Part shown: positions 21,133 to 31,035 of the stretch, piece after piece | Layout: every line of letters begins with the position of its first letter | Position numbering within the stretch: position 1 is the first letter of the stretch | Source: Bathynomus jamesi | Taxonomy: Eukaryota > Arthropoda > Malacostraca > Isopoda > Cirolanidae | Length of the DNA stretch: 64,000 nucleotides | Direction: 5' to 3' | Assembly (NCBI GenBank): GCA_023014485.1 | Contig: JAJOZX010007496.1 | Location: forward strand, 153,287-217,286 | Notes under the pieces: generated by a model | Databases searched by the model: none | The model's input: the letters and a program-made list of their open reading frames with translations, nothing else | What the model was told of the DNA's origin: nothing | Position numbers and translations under genes: made by a program

Positions 21133-21814
21133 ATATGGGCTGAGAGTAAATGGGTTTTGTAATCGTGGTACCCCTGTGATTTCAATAATTTTGCTACCGA
21201 AAATTTGAAAATACCCAATTCCTCTGCGACTTTTCTTGTTGAAGTTGTTGGATCGACCTGAAAACTGGCGAGGACATTTTCTTTGTTGTTGTATCCTGTC
21301 GCCGTTACTGGCCTTCCACTTCTTGGGCGATCTTTTGACCAGGCTCCTTGTTTCTAAAAGTTTGAGCTCCCATTATCGAAGAGTGGTGTATTTGGTGGTG
21401 GTTTATTATATTTTTCTTGAAATAAACGCAAACTTTTTTCACAATTATTATTACAAGAAATAGCCCACGATACAAGATACACTTTTTCTTCATTGCTGTA
21501 TTCCATCTTTACTGATATGACGCTGACTGGGGCTAGGGCCAGGGTCTTTTTGTTGTAGTTGCTTTGAAAAGTATCGCATACACTGCAGTGATATTGGAAT
21601 TTATTTATTATTAACAAATTAAATTATTTGAAAATCTATCATGCTTCCCAATGGCATATTCAGAGAAGAATACTGTAATGAACTACAAAATTAAAAGTTA
21701 ATCCCAACATTGTGTAAACTAGTATGTATGTATATCTTATGTGTTCTTTCTGAATATTATTATTATTATTATTATTAAAATCCTTGACTTTTCTCCCACC
21801 CTGTATGTATACAC

Positions 21815-22392
21815 AGTGGCACTCATAAGTATTCGTGCAGAGATACATTTCAGTTATATTTGTCCTTATCTTCTCTACCATGCATAGGATAGTTATGAAA
21901 AGTTTACCGTTCGTTTGGAAAAAAAAAAATTCAAACTTCTCCAGTGACCCAGTCAATTCCCAGATTTCGGTTTAATCGAGAATTTATGGTTTGATTTGAA
22001 AAAAGTGCCCGCAAGAGAAACCCCTTCGAAATTGAATGAATTGCAACAATTTGCTTCGGAAGAACGGGCTAAGGTTTTTACTGAGATGTCGAAATCTTGT
22101 AGAAAAATACTCAAAACGAATCATTGAAATCATTCAAGCAAACGGTGGACATACAAAAGTATTAAATAATTATGTAACTGTACGAAAACTTTTGCACTTT
22201 AACTTTTTTTTTAATTTCTTCAAATTCTTTGATGACGTTTTACATTATATGTTGGAGTTGAACTAATTATTTTTTTGTTATATTTTACCAAACGAACGGT
22301 AAACTTTTCATAACTATCCTATGTATGGTACAAAAGATAAGGACAAATATAACTGAAATAATACTTTGTATGAATACTTCTGAGTGCCACTA
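21815..22392 (+). mobile_element. Tc1-like element remnant with ~100-bp terminal inverted repeats
   Basis: The left terminus AGTGGCACTCATAAGTATTC... and right terminus ...GAATACTTCTGAGTGCCACT are inverted. Pairing continues through TATTTGTCCTTATCTTCT and GATAGTTATGAAAAGTTTAC to TACCGTTCGTTTGG (about 105 bp per arm). TA dinucleotides flank the ends, as expected for Tc1. The interior is only about 370 bp, so most of the transposase is deleted. Confidence 0.85.
21970..22165 (+). pseudogene. Tc1 transposase C-terminal fragment
   Basis: Reads ENLWFDLKKVPARETPSKLN, then LQQFASEERAKVFTEM, then in another frame CRNLVEKYSKRIIEIIQANG and GHTKV. This is the terminal NxW..LK..V....P.....L..F..EEW.K.P...C..LV..Y..R...VI...GGHTKY pattern of Tc1 transposases. 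One frameshift separates the two halves. Confidence 0.82.
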
Positions 22393-22811
22393 TATATAAA
22401 ACACAACCAATATTATTAGGTCATGTCCTGCTCCAATCTCAAATAGTTTTCTTGGCTCCCGCACAAAATCACGACAATCTTTTAAGATTTTAGTGATTTT
22501 GTGATGTGGTTGTATCAACATTAGCTTTGTCACCATAGTTTTAAATGCTTATTGAAATTGAAAATCGAGGTATCATGGAAAAGAAGATATAATGAAAGTT
22601 AGGACAAGTTACGGTACTTTAAATGTCACCATCTTCAGTTGAAAATATAAAAATGCCGCGGTCTCGTAAAGTAGCCAAAGGTGTGCGTGCGTGCTCGTGG
22701 GCAGACAAATGGGCATAAGTGAGGTTGAATGTGGTAATTAAAATTTAGTAGGGTAATTTTTTTTTGTGCGGTAACAATTTTGGTACTTCGGTACTTCGAT
22801 ATAAGAACCTG
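22393..22811. other. No gene seen
   Basis: AT-rich sequence; a short (GTGC)n-like run lies near 22680-22695. The open frame at 22635-22889 (minus) is unrecognised. Confidence 0.4.
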
Positions 22812-23102
22812 GAAATATTTTCGCAATATCCTATTTTGGCGTCTCAAATTATTCAACCAACCAAAAATAAACGGCACTCCAACTCTCAAATTACTTGTTT
22901 ATATTAATTAGGTTAATTGACTGCCCGGTTAGGTCAACTGTGTACGCCCTTGGCGATTAGTTAGGTTGTCTTGATATTTTCGTTAGTTTAAACGAAAATA
23001 TAACGACTTAACCTAACTAATCGTCAAGGGCGTACAGTTGACCTAACTGGTTGGTTGAATAATTTGGGACGCCAAAATAGGATATCGCCAATATTTTTAT
23101 TG
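22812..23102. mobile_element. Foldback element (module copy 3)
   Basis: Outer arms (22812-22863 and 23049-23102: AATATCCTATTTTGGCGTC ... GACGCCAAAATAGGATAT) surround a head-to-head pair of the shared module centred on GTTTAAAC (22927-23048). The left side has ~60 bp of extra sequence between outer arm and module. No target duplication seen. Confidence 0.78.
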
Positions 23103-23340
23103 TGGGGAAAAGATACTGTGTATTAGTCCTCGTTATGCTAGGTTAGGTTAGTTAAGGTCTTGTTAGCCTAGCCAAGCCAATCCTAGCGTGTATCATTATT
23201 TAATGACGGAAAACACCGTTCGAGCCAGCAGTTGAGTGTGAAACACTTAACCACACCCTTGGTTCGATGGCAGTAAGGTTAGGTTAATTTAGGTTTAATT
23301 AATTTTTAGATATTTGGATTTAAAAGAGTAGGTACTTCGC

Positions 23341-23372
<32 letters not shown>

Positions 23373-24126
23373 GTCTTTTTCATTACGTTTGATGTAATAA
23401 AAATATATATGGTAAATAAATACTGTAGAGCAGTTTGTCATGGGTAAACTGAAAAGTAACCCTCAGGTTAAGTAATATAAACTTTTGTGGGTTAAGTAAT
23501 TAGTTATGGAATTTAAGTCATACTTTACCTTTTTAATTTTTGGATTTAGGCACTGTAAAAGAGAAGGATGGATTGCCTTATGGAAGCAATAGGTTGTAAG
23601 TAGATCTGAAGCCACTAGTTTTTAGTAGTAGGTAGTAATTTATCCATAGCATGGTAGGTTAAAAGTTGGGGTAGGGTTTTCGTAAATATATTTTAGCATT
23701 ATTATTGATAGTGGAATGGGACACAGAATTATATTTATTCACACAAACGCCAGAACTAGAATTAGTCATTGTCATACTAGTTATATATTCATTGCATATA
23801 TTGTTTGCAGGTTGTCAGTATGTCAGTTAAAGGAATTGTGGTGTCAAAATTCAGTTACGTTGGGACTTAATGAAAATGGAGCAGTTGCATATGTAAAATT
23901 TAAGAGCGCCACCACTACCCATTATTGGCAAATACAAATACTCTGAGAGGAAATTGCTGTATAAAAAGTCAAATAGAGGCAAGAACTTTCTCTCAGACGA
24001 ACGATGATGAAATTGCAAGGTAAGGTACATGATACTAAGATAAAAGAAGAGATAAAAGATTATTTGCAGTATAATTTTAAATATAACAAAATTGTCTTCA
24101 AATATATATAAAAATGTAGTTACGAG
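23103..24126. other. No gene seen; (TA)n(GA)n microsatellite
   Basis: Mostly AT-rich. A compound (TA)n(GA)n tract lies at 23340-23372. The 76-codon frame at 23716-23946 contains no recognisable domain. Confidence 0.45.
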
Positions 24127-24556
24127 TGGTGTACCGATTAATCGGCATCGGCCAAATTTGGCCGATTTCTCTTAATAAGTTACGTTACCCATAAATTTAC
24201 ATTTTCTTTAACTAGCTAATCTCTAAATATAAATTATTTTAATCTTCTACTCTATATTAATAATAATTCTATATTGTACTTTATACTTTTTATATTAAGC
24301 CCTCTTATTATGTTGACTATTTTAAGTATTTTAATAATTTTATAAACCCAGATTATATATCTATTTCTTTTTTATCCAAATAGGTCACCAGGTCCTTGAA
24401 ATTTTAATAAACATTTTTTGTTTTCGTTTAAAATTTTGAAGAAAATAAGTTCAACATAAGGAAACCCAATTTAAATATTGGTATTCAGTTTATGAAACTA
24501 AAATTAAATTATTTTATTATTTTACTGAGTAATAAAACTATTTAACATCATTTTAG

Positions 24557-26360
24557 CTACGGTCTTCTTCTTCTTTCTCTTCGCCCGTTCCCGCCTCTAT
24601 GCGGGGTCGGCGTTTCTGACCAGCCTCCTCCACACAGCCCGGTCCTGGGCTTCTTCCTCCGACAAACCCTTCTCCCTCAAATCGTCCCTCACCTTCTCCA
24701 TCCACCTTCGCTTCGGTCTGCCTCTCTTTCTCCTGCCATGCACCTCCATATTCATCGTTCTCTTACCTACATAATCTTCGTCCCCTCTCATCACATGTCC
24801 ATACCATTTCAGTCTACTTTCTTGTATCTTCCTCGAGATTTCTCCAACCTTTGTTGTGCCCCTTATCCTTTCATTCCTTACTCTATCCAACCTTGTCACT
24901 CCGCACATCCATCTCAGCATTCTCATCTCCGTTACATCTAGTCTTTTCTCATGATCTTTCTTTATAGCCCAAGACTCAGCCCCGTACATCATAGCCGGTC
25001 TTACCACAGTCTTATACACCTTTCCCTTAACCCTTGCGCCTATTCTTCGGTCACACAACACCCCTGAAACTTTCTTCCAATTTTTCCAACCAGATTGCAC
25101 TCTGTGTGTTATTTCTGTGTCCAGCTCACCGTCCTCAGCCATTGTCGATCCCAAGTACGTAAACTTACTTACTCTCTTTAACCTCGCTCCCTCTAAACTA
25201 ATTTCTGAGTCTTGATTTTCGTAGAACCTCAGGTACTCCGTTTTCTTTCTGCTGATTTTCAACCCTCTGTCTTCAAAAGCCCTCCTCCATTCCTCCAATT
25301 TTCTTTCTACTACTTCTCTCCTGTTGCTGCACAGAACAATATCGTCTGCAAAGAGCATACACCAAGGGGATTGATCTTTTATCCCCTGGGCCAACACATC
25401 CATAATCAAAACAAAAAGGTACGGGCTCAAAGAAGATCCCTGATGTAGACCAACCCTCACGGGGAACCATTCCGTTACACCTACACTACTCCTAACCTGG
25501 GTCCTTGCTCCTTCATACATACTTTGCACCAACCTAACGTACTTCTCCGGCACACCTTTCTCTCTCATACACCTCCAAACCTCCTGGCGTGGCACTCTAT
25601 CATATGCTTTCTCTAGGTCGATGAAAACCATGTGCAGTCCCTTTTGTCGCTCCCGGTGTTTCTCCATCAACTGCCTCAGTGCAAAAATCGCATCAGTTGT
25701 TCCCCTACCTGGCATAAAACCCAACTGCTCTTCCCCCACGGTTGTCTCTTCTCTTAACCTTTTCTCTATAATCCTTTCCCAAACCTTCATCGTGTGTGAC
25801 ATAAGCTTTATTCCCCTATAATTTCCACAATCCTGGATGTCCCCCTTCTCTTTGTAGATAGGTACGAGTGTACTATCCCCCCACTCCTCCGGCATTTCCT
25901 CTTGTTCATATATCTTCTGCATCAGATCCCACAATAGATCTATGCCCTCATCTCCCAAACAATTCCACGCCTCCACTGGTATCCCATCCGGTCCCAATGC
26001 CTTCCCCTTCTTCATTCCTTTCAACGCCACCTTCACCTCTCCCTACTCACTCCTGAAGTTAACCCTTGATTTGGGACACCATCTTCAAAAATAACCCTTG
26101 GGTTTTCCTCATTTAACAGATGTTCAAAATAACTCTTCCATCTATCCATGATTTTATCCTGATCCTTTAAGACCACTCCCTGCCCATCCTTTACCTGTTT
26201 AATTTGAGTAAAATCTTTACTCGCCTTATCCCTAGCCTTCGCTATTCTAAGGATCTTTCTCTCTCCCGCCGGTGTCTCCAACTCTTTATATACTTCATCC
26301 ATCGCCTGCGCCTTGGCTCTTGCCACTCCCTTCTTCGCCTCCTTTTTCGCCTGCCTATTG
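24557..26360 (-). mobile_element. RTE-type LINE, 5'-truncated
   Basis: Minus-strand element containing the linker (QAMDEVYKELETPAGERK near 26280), reverse transcriptase and C-terminal region, followed by a very short 3' untranslated stretch (AGGCGGGAACGGGCGAAGAG) ending in AAG/GAA repeats. Short 3' ends and the GRPKRRWMEKVRDDLREKG tail are typical of RTE-type LINEs in invertebrates. The endonuclease is missing, so it is a 5'-truncated copy. Its GC content is clearly above that of the AT-rich flanks. Confidence 0.9.
24597..26036 (-). CDS. RTE-type LINE reverse transcriptase, 479-codon open frame
   Basis: Encodes the polymerase that copies LINE RNA at the target site. Motifs in order: GKALGPDGIPVEAW (residues 11-24), YRGIKLMSHTMKVWE (73-87), LGFMPGRGTTDAIFALRQL (105-123), motif A FIDLEKAYDRV (138-148), motif B GLHQGSSLSPYLF (196-208), motif C FADD (229-232), the KTEYLRF thumb region, and the C-terminal YGHVMRG and GRRKRGRPKRRW blocks. 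Both catalytic aspartate motifs are intact and there is no internal stop. The chosen ATG is only the first in the open stretch: the upstream part (26033-26357) continues in another frame, so one frameshift separates it from the linker. Without the endonuclease it is unlikely to be autonomous. Confidence 0.9.
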   Translation of the reverse strand: MKVALKGMKKGKALGPDGIPVEAWNCLGDEGIDLLWDLMQKIYEQEEMPEEWGDSTLVPIYKEKGDIQDCGNYRGIKLMSHTMKVWERIIEKRLREETTVGEEQLGFMPGRGTTDAIFALRQLMEKHRERQKGLHMVFIDLEKAYDRVPRQEVWRCMREKGVPEKYVRLVQSMYEGARTQVRSSVGVTEWFPVRVGLHQGSSLSPYLFVLIMDVLAQGIKDQSPWCMLFADDIVLCSNRREVVERKLEEWRRAFEDRGLKISRKKTEYLRFYENQDSEISLEGARLKRVSKFTYLGSTMAEDGELDTEITHRVQSGWKNWKKVSGVLCDRRIGARVKGKVYKTVVRPAMMYGAESWAIKKDHEKRLDVTEMRMLRWMCGVTRLDRVRNERIRGTTKVGEISRKIQESRLKWYGHVMRGDEDYVGKRTMNMEVHGRRKRGRPKRRWMEKVRDDLREKGLSEEEAQDRAVWRRLVRNADPA

Positions 26361-26520
26361 TGGAGTGAGCTAAGGAAAAGCGTTTAAACAATCTTGAAAT
26401 ATGAAAATTGAAAGTTTTCACATTAGATTAGTATAATTTATGAAGGGAATTGATTTTTTAAAATCTAGGTAAAGAATCGGAACCGGCATCGGCAAAACTT
26501 TGGAATCGGTACAGCCAGCG

Positions 26521-27032
26521 TGCGAAGTTTCCGCTGGCCCAAATCCAGTTGTTTTCACATTGGATCAGTAATTTTCATAAGACAGCTGATCCGAGTGGCC
26601 AGCGATGTTTTAACCCTGCTGCTATGCTGGCAACCCTAGTACAAGCCACAGATAAGCACAATAAGCACAATACATGTGAAACATTATTTATTTATTCATA
26701 AGATAAACAATATATAATGTAACCTTTATTTAGGGTAGGTCTAAATAAATTGGCTCAGCTGATAGAGTCCGAGTGGGATTTGCTCAAAACAGCCTTGTAT
26801 GACAGGTTGTTTTTTTTATTTATTTTTAAACCCTGTTCTGTTGGTGTTTTCACTTTTGTATTTCCTCAGTCAGTGATAGTTTGAACAAAAGAACATGTCA
26901 AACCTTGGGCAAGTTTCAAAAGTCTGTCATACTTTATACTTGTAGACATAGTAACATGCTTTTTGCACTTCAACATTAAGCTTACACCTTACGGCCTTAC
27001 TCAGTTTCAGCTTATATTTATCCATTATCAGA
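26521..27032. other. No gene seen
   Basis: AT-rich sequence between the possible TIR element and the hAT-type ORF. It may include intron or upstream sequence of that ORF, but I recognise no coding blocks. Confidence 0.4.
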
Positions 27033-27503
27033 GTGTGGATAATACTAAGTAGATTTTTTGCTGAGATAAGATTACAGAAAACAGATTATCCTCAATATAT
27101 AGGAGGATTTTTGCTTCAGTCTGAAATATATGTATTTACTTTCAGCCATGAAGTAACAAAATTGACCTGGTCTGATATCTACAAGATGATGGGAGAGAAG
27201 TGCTCCAATGTGTTAGCACTGTTGGACCTTGCGCTCTCCCTGCCAGCCAGTTCTGCTGTGTGTGAAAGAGGTTTCTCCCTCATGGAGCAGACAAAGACTG
27301 ACTACAGAAATAGACTTAACACAGCAACATTAAGTCAGCTTTTAACCATCAAGATACATGGTCAAGATGAAACTTCATTTGACCCAGCACCTGCCATCCA
27401 TTTGTGGAACACTATCCACGGAAGGCGTCTACAATTTATGGGAGGGAAGTATCAAAAGGAAACACAAATGACTGAGATTAGAGCTTCTGATTCTGAATCA
27501 TAA
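27033..27503 (+). CDS. hAT-type C-terminal ORF (ZNF862-like)
   Basis: The 156-codon frame ends with a hAT dimerisation domain: NVLALLDLALSLPASSAVCE, RGFSLMEQTKTDYRNRLN, LLTIKIHGQDETSFDPAPAI and HLWNT. This pattern is shared by transposase-derived ZNF862-like proteins of animals. After the stop at 27503 the same frame type continues for about 25 Ser/Asp/Cys-rich codons, suggesting a recent nonsense change or a different end. No ATG starts the frame; it opens at a GTG, so it is either a final exon or, more simply, a truncated transposon copy. The catalytic region and BED finger are absent. Confidence 0.75.
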   Translation: MWIILSRFFAEIRLQKTDYPQYIGGFLLQSEIYVFTFSHEVTKLTWSDIYKMMGEKCSNVLALLDLALSLPASSAVCERGFSLMEQTKTDYRNRLNTATLSQLLTIKIHGQDETSFDPAPAIHLWNTIHGRRLQFMGGKYQKETQMTEIRASDSES

Positions 27504-27599
27504 TCAGATACAGATTGTGTTTTGTCTTGTAACTCTGATGTCGCTTGTACACTAGAGGAAGTGTGTGACTGTGAGGACTTGTAAGTGTCGACTTGAAAG

Positions 27600-28231
27600 T
27601 TCAAGTTATTTGTATAAAATTTAATTGAATAAAATCCATGAATTCTTCTTTATCAAACATTTTACTCATCAGTCATCACTGAGATTCTTAGCTCTTAAAG
27701 TTTACAATTTTATTGCCCCATAGCATTCATTTTTTTTGCATTTACATTGTGAGTAGAGCGGGTCAGTAGTTTTCTTTACGGGCCAGTAGATTTTCAAACT
27801 CACTGGTCCTGTGGGCTATCAGAAAATTTTGTTAAGTTTCACCCTGGGTACAGCACAAGTAGTTACATTGGATTATTAAAAATATTTAAAATTAGGTATT
27901 CAGAAGCACGTCAGTCGTTTTAAAGTGTGCATTAAAGAAAGCAGTCATGCCTAGAAATCCTTTGGATATTAGTGATTGCTTAGAAAATTCCTAAAATATA
28001 AAATTGTTATTTAATTATGCATTTATTATGTAAAATTTTTAGTTACATAATGAACTATTCAATATTAATTCTGAAGTTTTTTATATATGAAGAATATGGG
28101 ATGGATTACATCTGTTAAAATCAACCGATCAACTCAGAATTATATGTATACTGTATGTATATTCACCCAAACACAAGACCCTGTAGAATTAACTGTCTTG
28201 GCACAATAGTTAATAAATGTAACATTTATGA
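27600..28231. other. No gene seen
   Basis: AT-rich sequence following the hAT-type ORF. The segment GGGCCAGTAGATTTTCAAAC ... ACTGGTCCTGTGGGC near 27780-27825 may belong to the transposon's 3' region. Confidence 0.4.
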
Positions 28232-28380
28232 AAGATAATAGCCCAGTGAGTAACATTGTTTCCCCAGTAAGGGATGTGAAGATACTGAGGTCGGGGTTTA
28301 AATCTCGATGCTGCTGCTTGTAACCAGGGGTGTCGCGTTGCGGGAGTGTCGCGTTGCGGGAGTGCCGCTCCAGCACCTCC
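28232..28380 (+). repeat. tRNA-like SINE head fragment
   Basis: TAGCCCAGTGAGTA (28240-28253) resembles a pol III A box and GGTCGGGGTTTAAATCTCGA (28291-28310) a B box, at roughly the right spacing. The downstream part has a 17-bp tandem duplication (GTGTCGCGTTGCGGGAG) at 28329-28363. Both boxes deviate from consensus, so an active promoter is doubtful. Confidence 0.42.
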
Positions 28381-28499
28381 ATTCATCCAAATTTTATTTT
28401 TTTTTTTAGTTGATACTTGGAAGTTGGGAACAAACAGACTGAGATGAAAGCACTGACTTCTAATTATGATTTCAATTTTTTAATATTCAAAGTGTAAGT

Positions 28500-28502
28500 G
28501 AA

Positions 28503-28537
<35 letters not shown>
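28500..28537. repeat. (TTA)n microsatellite
   Basis: Twelve or so TTA units adjoining the LINE 3' fragment. Confidence 0.95.
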
Positions 28538-28538
<1 letters not shown>

Positions 28539-28544
28539 AAATAG

Positions 28545-29113
28545 TTTAATCAGACGCCTCCGCGGTTTCTCCACCCCCACTCAGTTGCTGTCTCTGTACA
28601 GGGGTCTTGTTCGCACCTGTATGGAGTATGCTTCTCATATGTGGGGTGGTTCAACGCATACAGCCGTACTTGACCGGGTGGAATAAAAGGCTTTTCGTCT
28701 CATCAATTCCCTGCCTTTTACTGATTGTCTTCAATCTCTTTCTCTTCGCTGCAGTGTTGCCTCACTCTCTCTTTACTATCGTTATCATAACGGACATTGT
28801 TCTTCTGAACTCTAACTGCATGCTTCCTTTAAGGAGAGCACACAGTACCAGACTTTCTACACTTTCTCATTCCTTTTCTGTACAACTATCTAATGCAAAG
28901 GTTAGTCGGTATTTTCAGTCTTTCATCTACTCAACTAGTCAACTCTGGAACATTCTTCCTCAGTCCATCTTTCCTCCTGTCTATGACCTCCCATCTTTTA
29001 AACGCAGAGTGTCTCGAAAACCCCGGACCTTGATTTTGGCTCTTCTTCTATGGGAGGGGCGCTTTTGCGGACATTTGCCCTTGGCCCCTCCTTCCTGCAT
29101 AAAAAAAAAAAAA
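28545..29113 (+). mobile_element. Jockey-type LINE 3' end with poly(A)
   Basis: Mixed frames encode the C-terminal region of a jockey-type ORF2: CMEYA/HLYGVCFSYVGW (~28615), RAHSTRLSTLSHSFSVQLSN (~28838), YSTSQLWNILPQSIFPPVYD (~28928) and LPSFKRRVSR (~28989). A GC-rich 3' untranslated region (GGGAGGGGCGCTTTTGCGGA ... GGCCCCTCCTTCCTGCAT) and an A run at 29100-29113 follow. Frameshifts occur before 28830. It is the better preserved sibling of the fragment at 5687-5868, and the fragment at 4838-5070 probably derives from the same family's endonuclease. Confidence 0.85.
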
Positions 29114-29405
29114 ATTAGTCAAGTAACTGTTTGAAACCTGTGTGGTGGACATTCTCAGAAACGAGTGAAGTACCTTTTTTTAACCGTACCAGTAGAGTAC
29201 GAACTAACAAACAACAACAATTATGAAAAATGTTTTCCCCATTTGCGGAGTATTTAAAGAATAAGTTTTAATGCATTTTTTTTTAACTTCGATAGAAAGT
29301 GTAATTAAAAATGGAACAATTAAAGTAATATTTAATTCCCATCTTTAATTTTAGGTACCTAAGCGAAATTAAGAAAAACTCGCATATTTTACATAAAAAA
29401 CCGCG

Positions 29406-29455
<50 letters not shown>

Positions 29456-30099
29456 AAAAAAAATGAAAGTCAAACAGCTAAAATCGAACTTGAGTGAGAA
29501 CAAGAATGGTTTTCTGTCTGGAATTAATAATAATAATGGTGATAATAATGTTTATAATAGTAACAGTGTAAATACACGTATAGTGGTAGGAAAAAGTCAA
29601 TGATACTTGCAGGAATAAGGACGGAAAAACTAAACTGCATTATAAAGAGGTATACTGTAGAAATATTGAAATCGTAACTACTAGTCAGTGGCCAGATCCT
29701 AAATTTTGACCAATTGGTACCACTAAGGCGAACCAAGTGAAACAATGTTTTTTGGAAAGCTTACAATCTGTAGTTTCTAAATATGATTGCTGGACATCTG
29801 TATGTGGTAGCGTTTTAATGTAAATCTTCCTCAAACAGGCACTGTGTGAACGTGAAGAACTGCTTTTTGTATTATGTGCGATACCGCAACATGCGAAAAT
29901 TTCAACATTTTGAAGTAATATTGATATTAAACTTTTTATAAGCATATAGTGGTACTGACTGTCCTAAATTTGGGGTCTGGCCCATGGACTAAGAGTGAAA
30001 TACACGATATCAGTGGTCAGTATCTTTTATGACAACCGTGAATTCAATAGATCATTGTTCTCGTAACATTATAGTCACTGATATATATGCAATCTCTCT
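29114..30099. other. No gene seen; (TA)n tract
   Basis: AT-rich sequence with a (TA)n tract at 29409-29452. Small minus-strand frames at 29524-29945 show no domain. Confidence 0.45.
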
Positions 30100-30460
30100 T
30101 CAACCATTACAGTTATCATCGTCTGATATCTGTTCCGCTTCATCATCATTGGATAGACATTCACAGGTAGGCAGCTTGCATATGCATGAAAATGAACATG
30201 GAATGAATTCAAGGATCACCTTGGGAGCTGATGCACCAGACATCCACTTCACCTCAAGACCACCTTCGGTGTTCAACTCAAGTAATGGAGTAAATTGTCT
30301 AACTTTTGCAGCTTGCAGGAGAGTATTCCAGGATATGAGATCTCTTGGTTTGGTTAGGCTACTTATTGGCATATTACGGCTGCAAATTAATACATTCTCC
30401 AGTATCTTCCTTCAGTTGTTTCCTTGGATTTGATACCTTAGGTTGATAGTCTTCATCCTC
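30100..30460 (-). pseudogene. Fragment resembling a Cys-rich transposon-protein tail
   Basis: The minus-strand frame reads KPRDLISWNTLLQAAKV, then LLELNTEGGLEVKWMSG, then APKVILEFIPCSFSCICKLP and TCECLS. The order (W.. / ..AP..ILE.I.C.C...C....C.C) is reminiscent of the cysteine-rich C-terminal region of uncharacterised arthropod transposon-associated proteins. Two expected cysteines are missing. The evidence is motif-level only. Confidence 0.35.
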
Positions 30461-31035
30461 TGAATCCATGACTAGACGAGTTCAGTTCTTGCTGAAAAAA
30501 TCAAATATGTATATATTCATTCGGCTCATCAATATCAAAATAAATTTAACATGTTAGGCCTAATCACCATCAATATAAATTAAAAGCACATCATAATTGA
30601 TGATAGTTATATTTCATTTTAGATTCTTCATATTTGTCAGGTTCTTATGGCATAGTCATGAGGGTTCCATGACCTCGGCTTTTTCCACATATTACTGTGA
30701 AAATGTATGGTAAATGCTTTCCTGACTGATATTTGCACCTCACTTAACCTTAAATTTTATTCTTTCTAGATTAATAATATAGCTGTGAGATGTTACACTG
30801 GTTTACCAAGTTCGAACATGTCGAGACAAGCCTAATAACTAAGCTCCCAAAATTTCAACATATAATGTTTGGAAACGCGCGTCTGTGTTAGGAGAAGCAG
30901 GAAGCCCTCTGATTAAATCTTAAACTATCATACTAAGATTATTCCTGGAGGGAATGATTTTATTACCCCTCCTGAAGAGGGAATCGAAAGACGCCTCCGA
31001 TTTGTGGTGCTTTCATGGTAGACCAAGATTAGGAC
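30461..31035. other. No gene seen
   Basis: AT-rich sequence with no recognised content. Confidence 0.4.

Larger units (their letters stand above)
19200..21508 (-). pseudogene. IS630/mariner-type transposase remnant, interrupted by a hAT element
   Basis: The minus strand from 21508 reads MEYSNEEKVYLVSWAISCNN, then SLRLFQEKYNKPPPNT, the N-terminal DUF4817 helix-turn-helix region. Farther on it reads GAPPHYSAADREILD and RRGPIEWPARSPDLTPCDF (about 19400-19540), the C-terminal part of the DDE catalytic domain of this transposase type. Frames shift repeatedly between these. The coding sequence is split at 19871-21132 by a hAT element. Intact it would cut and paste its own element at TA; here it is dead. 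Terminal repeats were not identified. Confidence 0.72.
24127..26520. repeat. Possible TIR element hosting the RTE LINE
   Basis: GGTGTACCGATTAATCGGCA at 24130 and, inverted, GGCATCGGCAAAACTTTGG / AATCGGTACAGCC at 26480-26516 could be the two ends of one DNA element into which the LINE inserted. No target duplication was found, so the pairing is tentative. Confidence 0.35.

Noticed and set aside
23716..23946. 76-codon plus-strand frame
   Set aside because: No domain, unusual composition or conservation visible.
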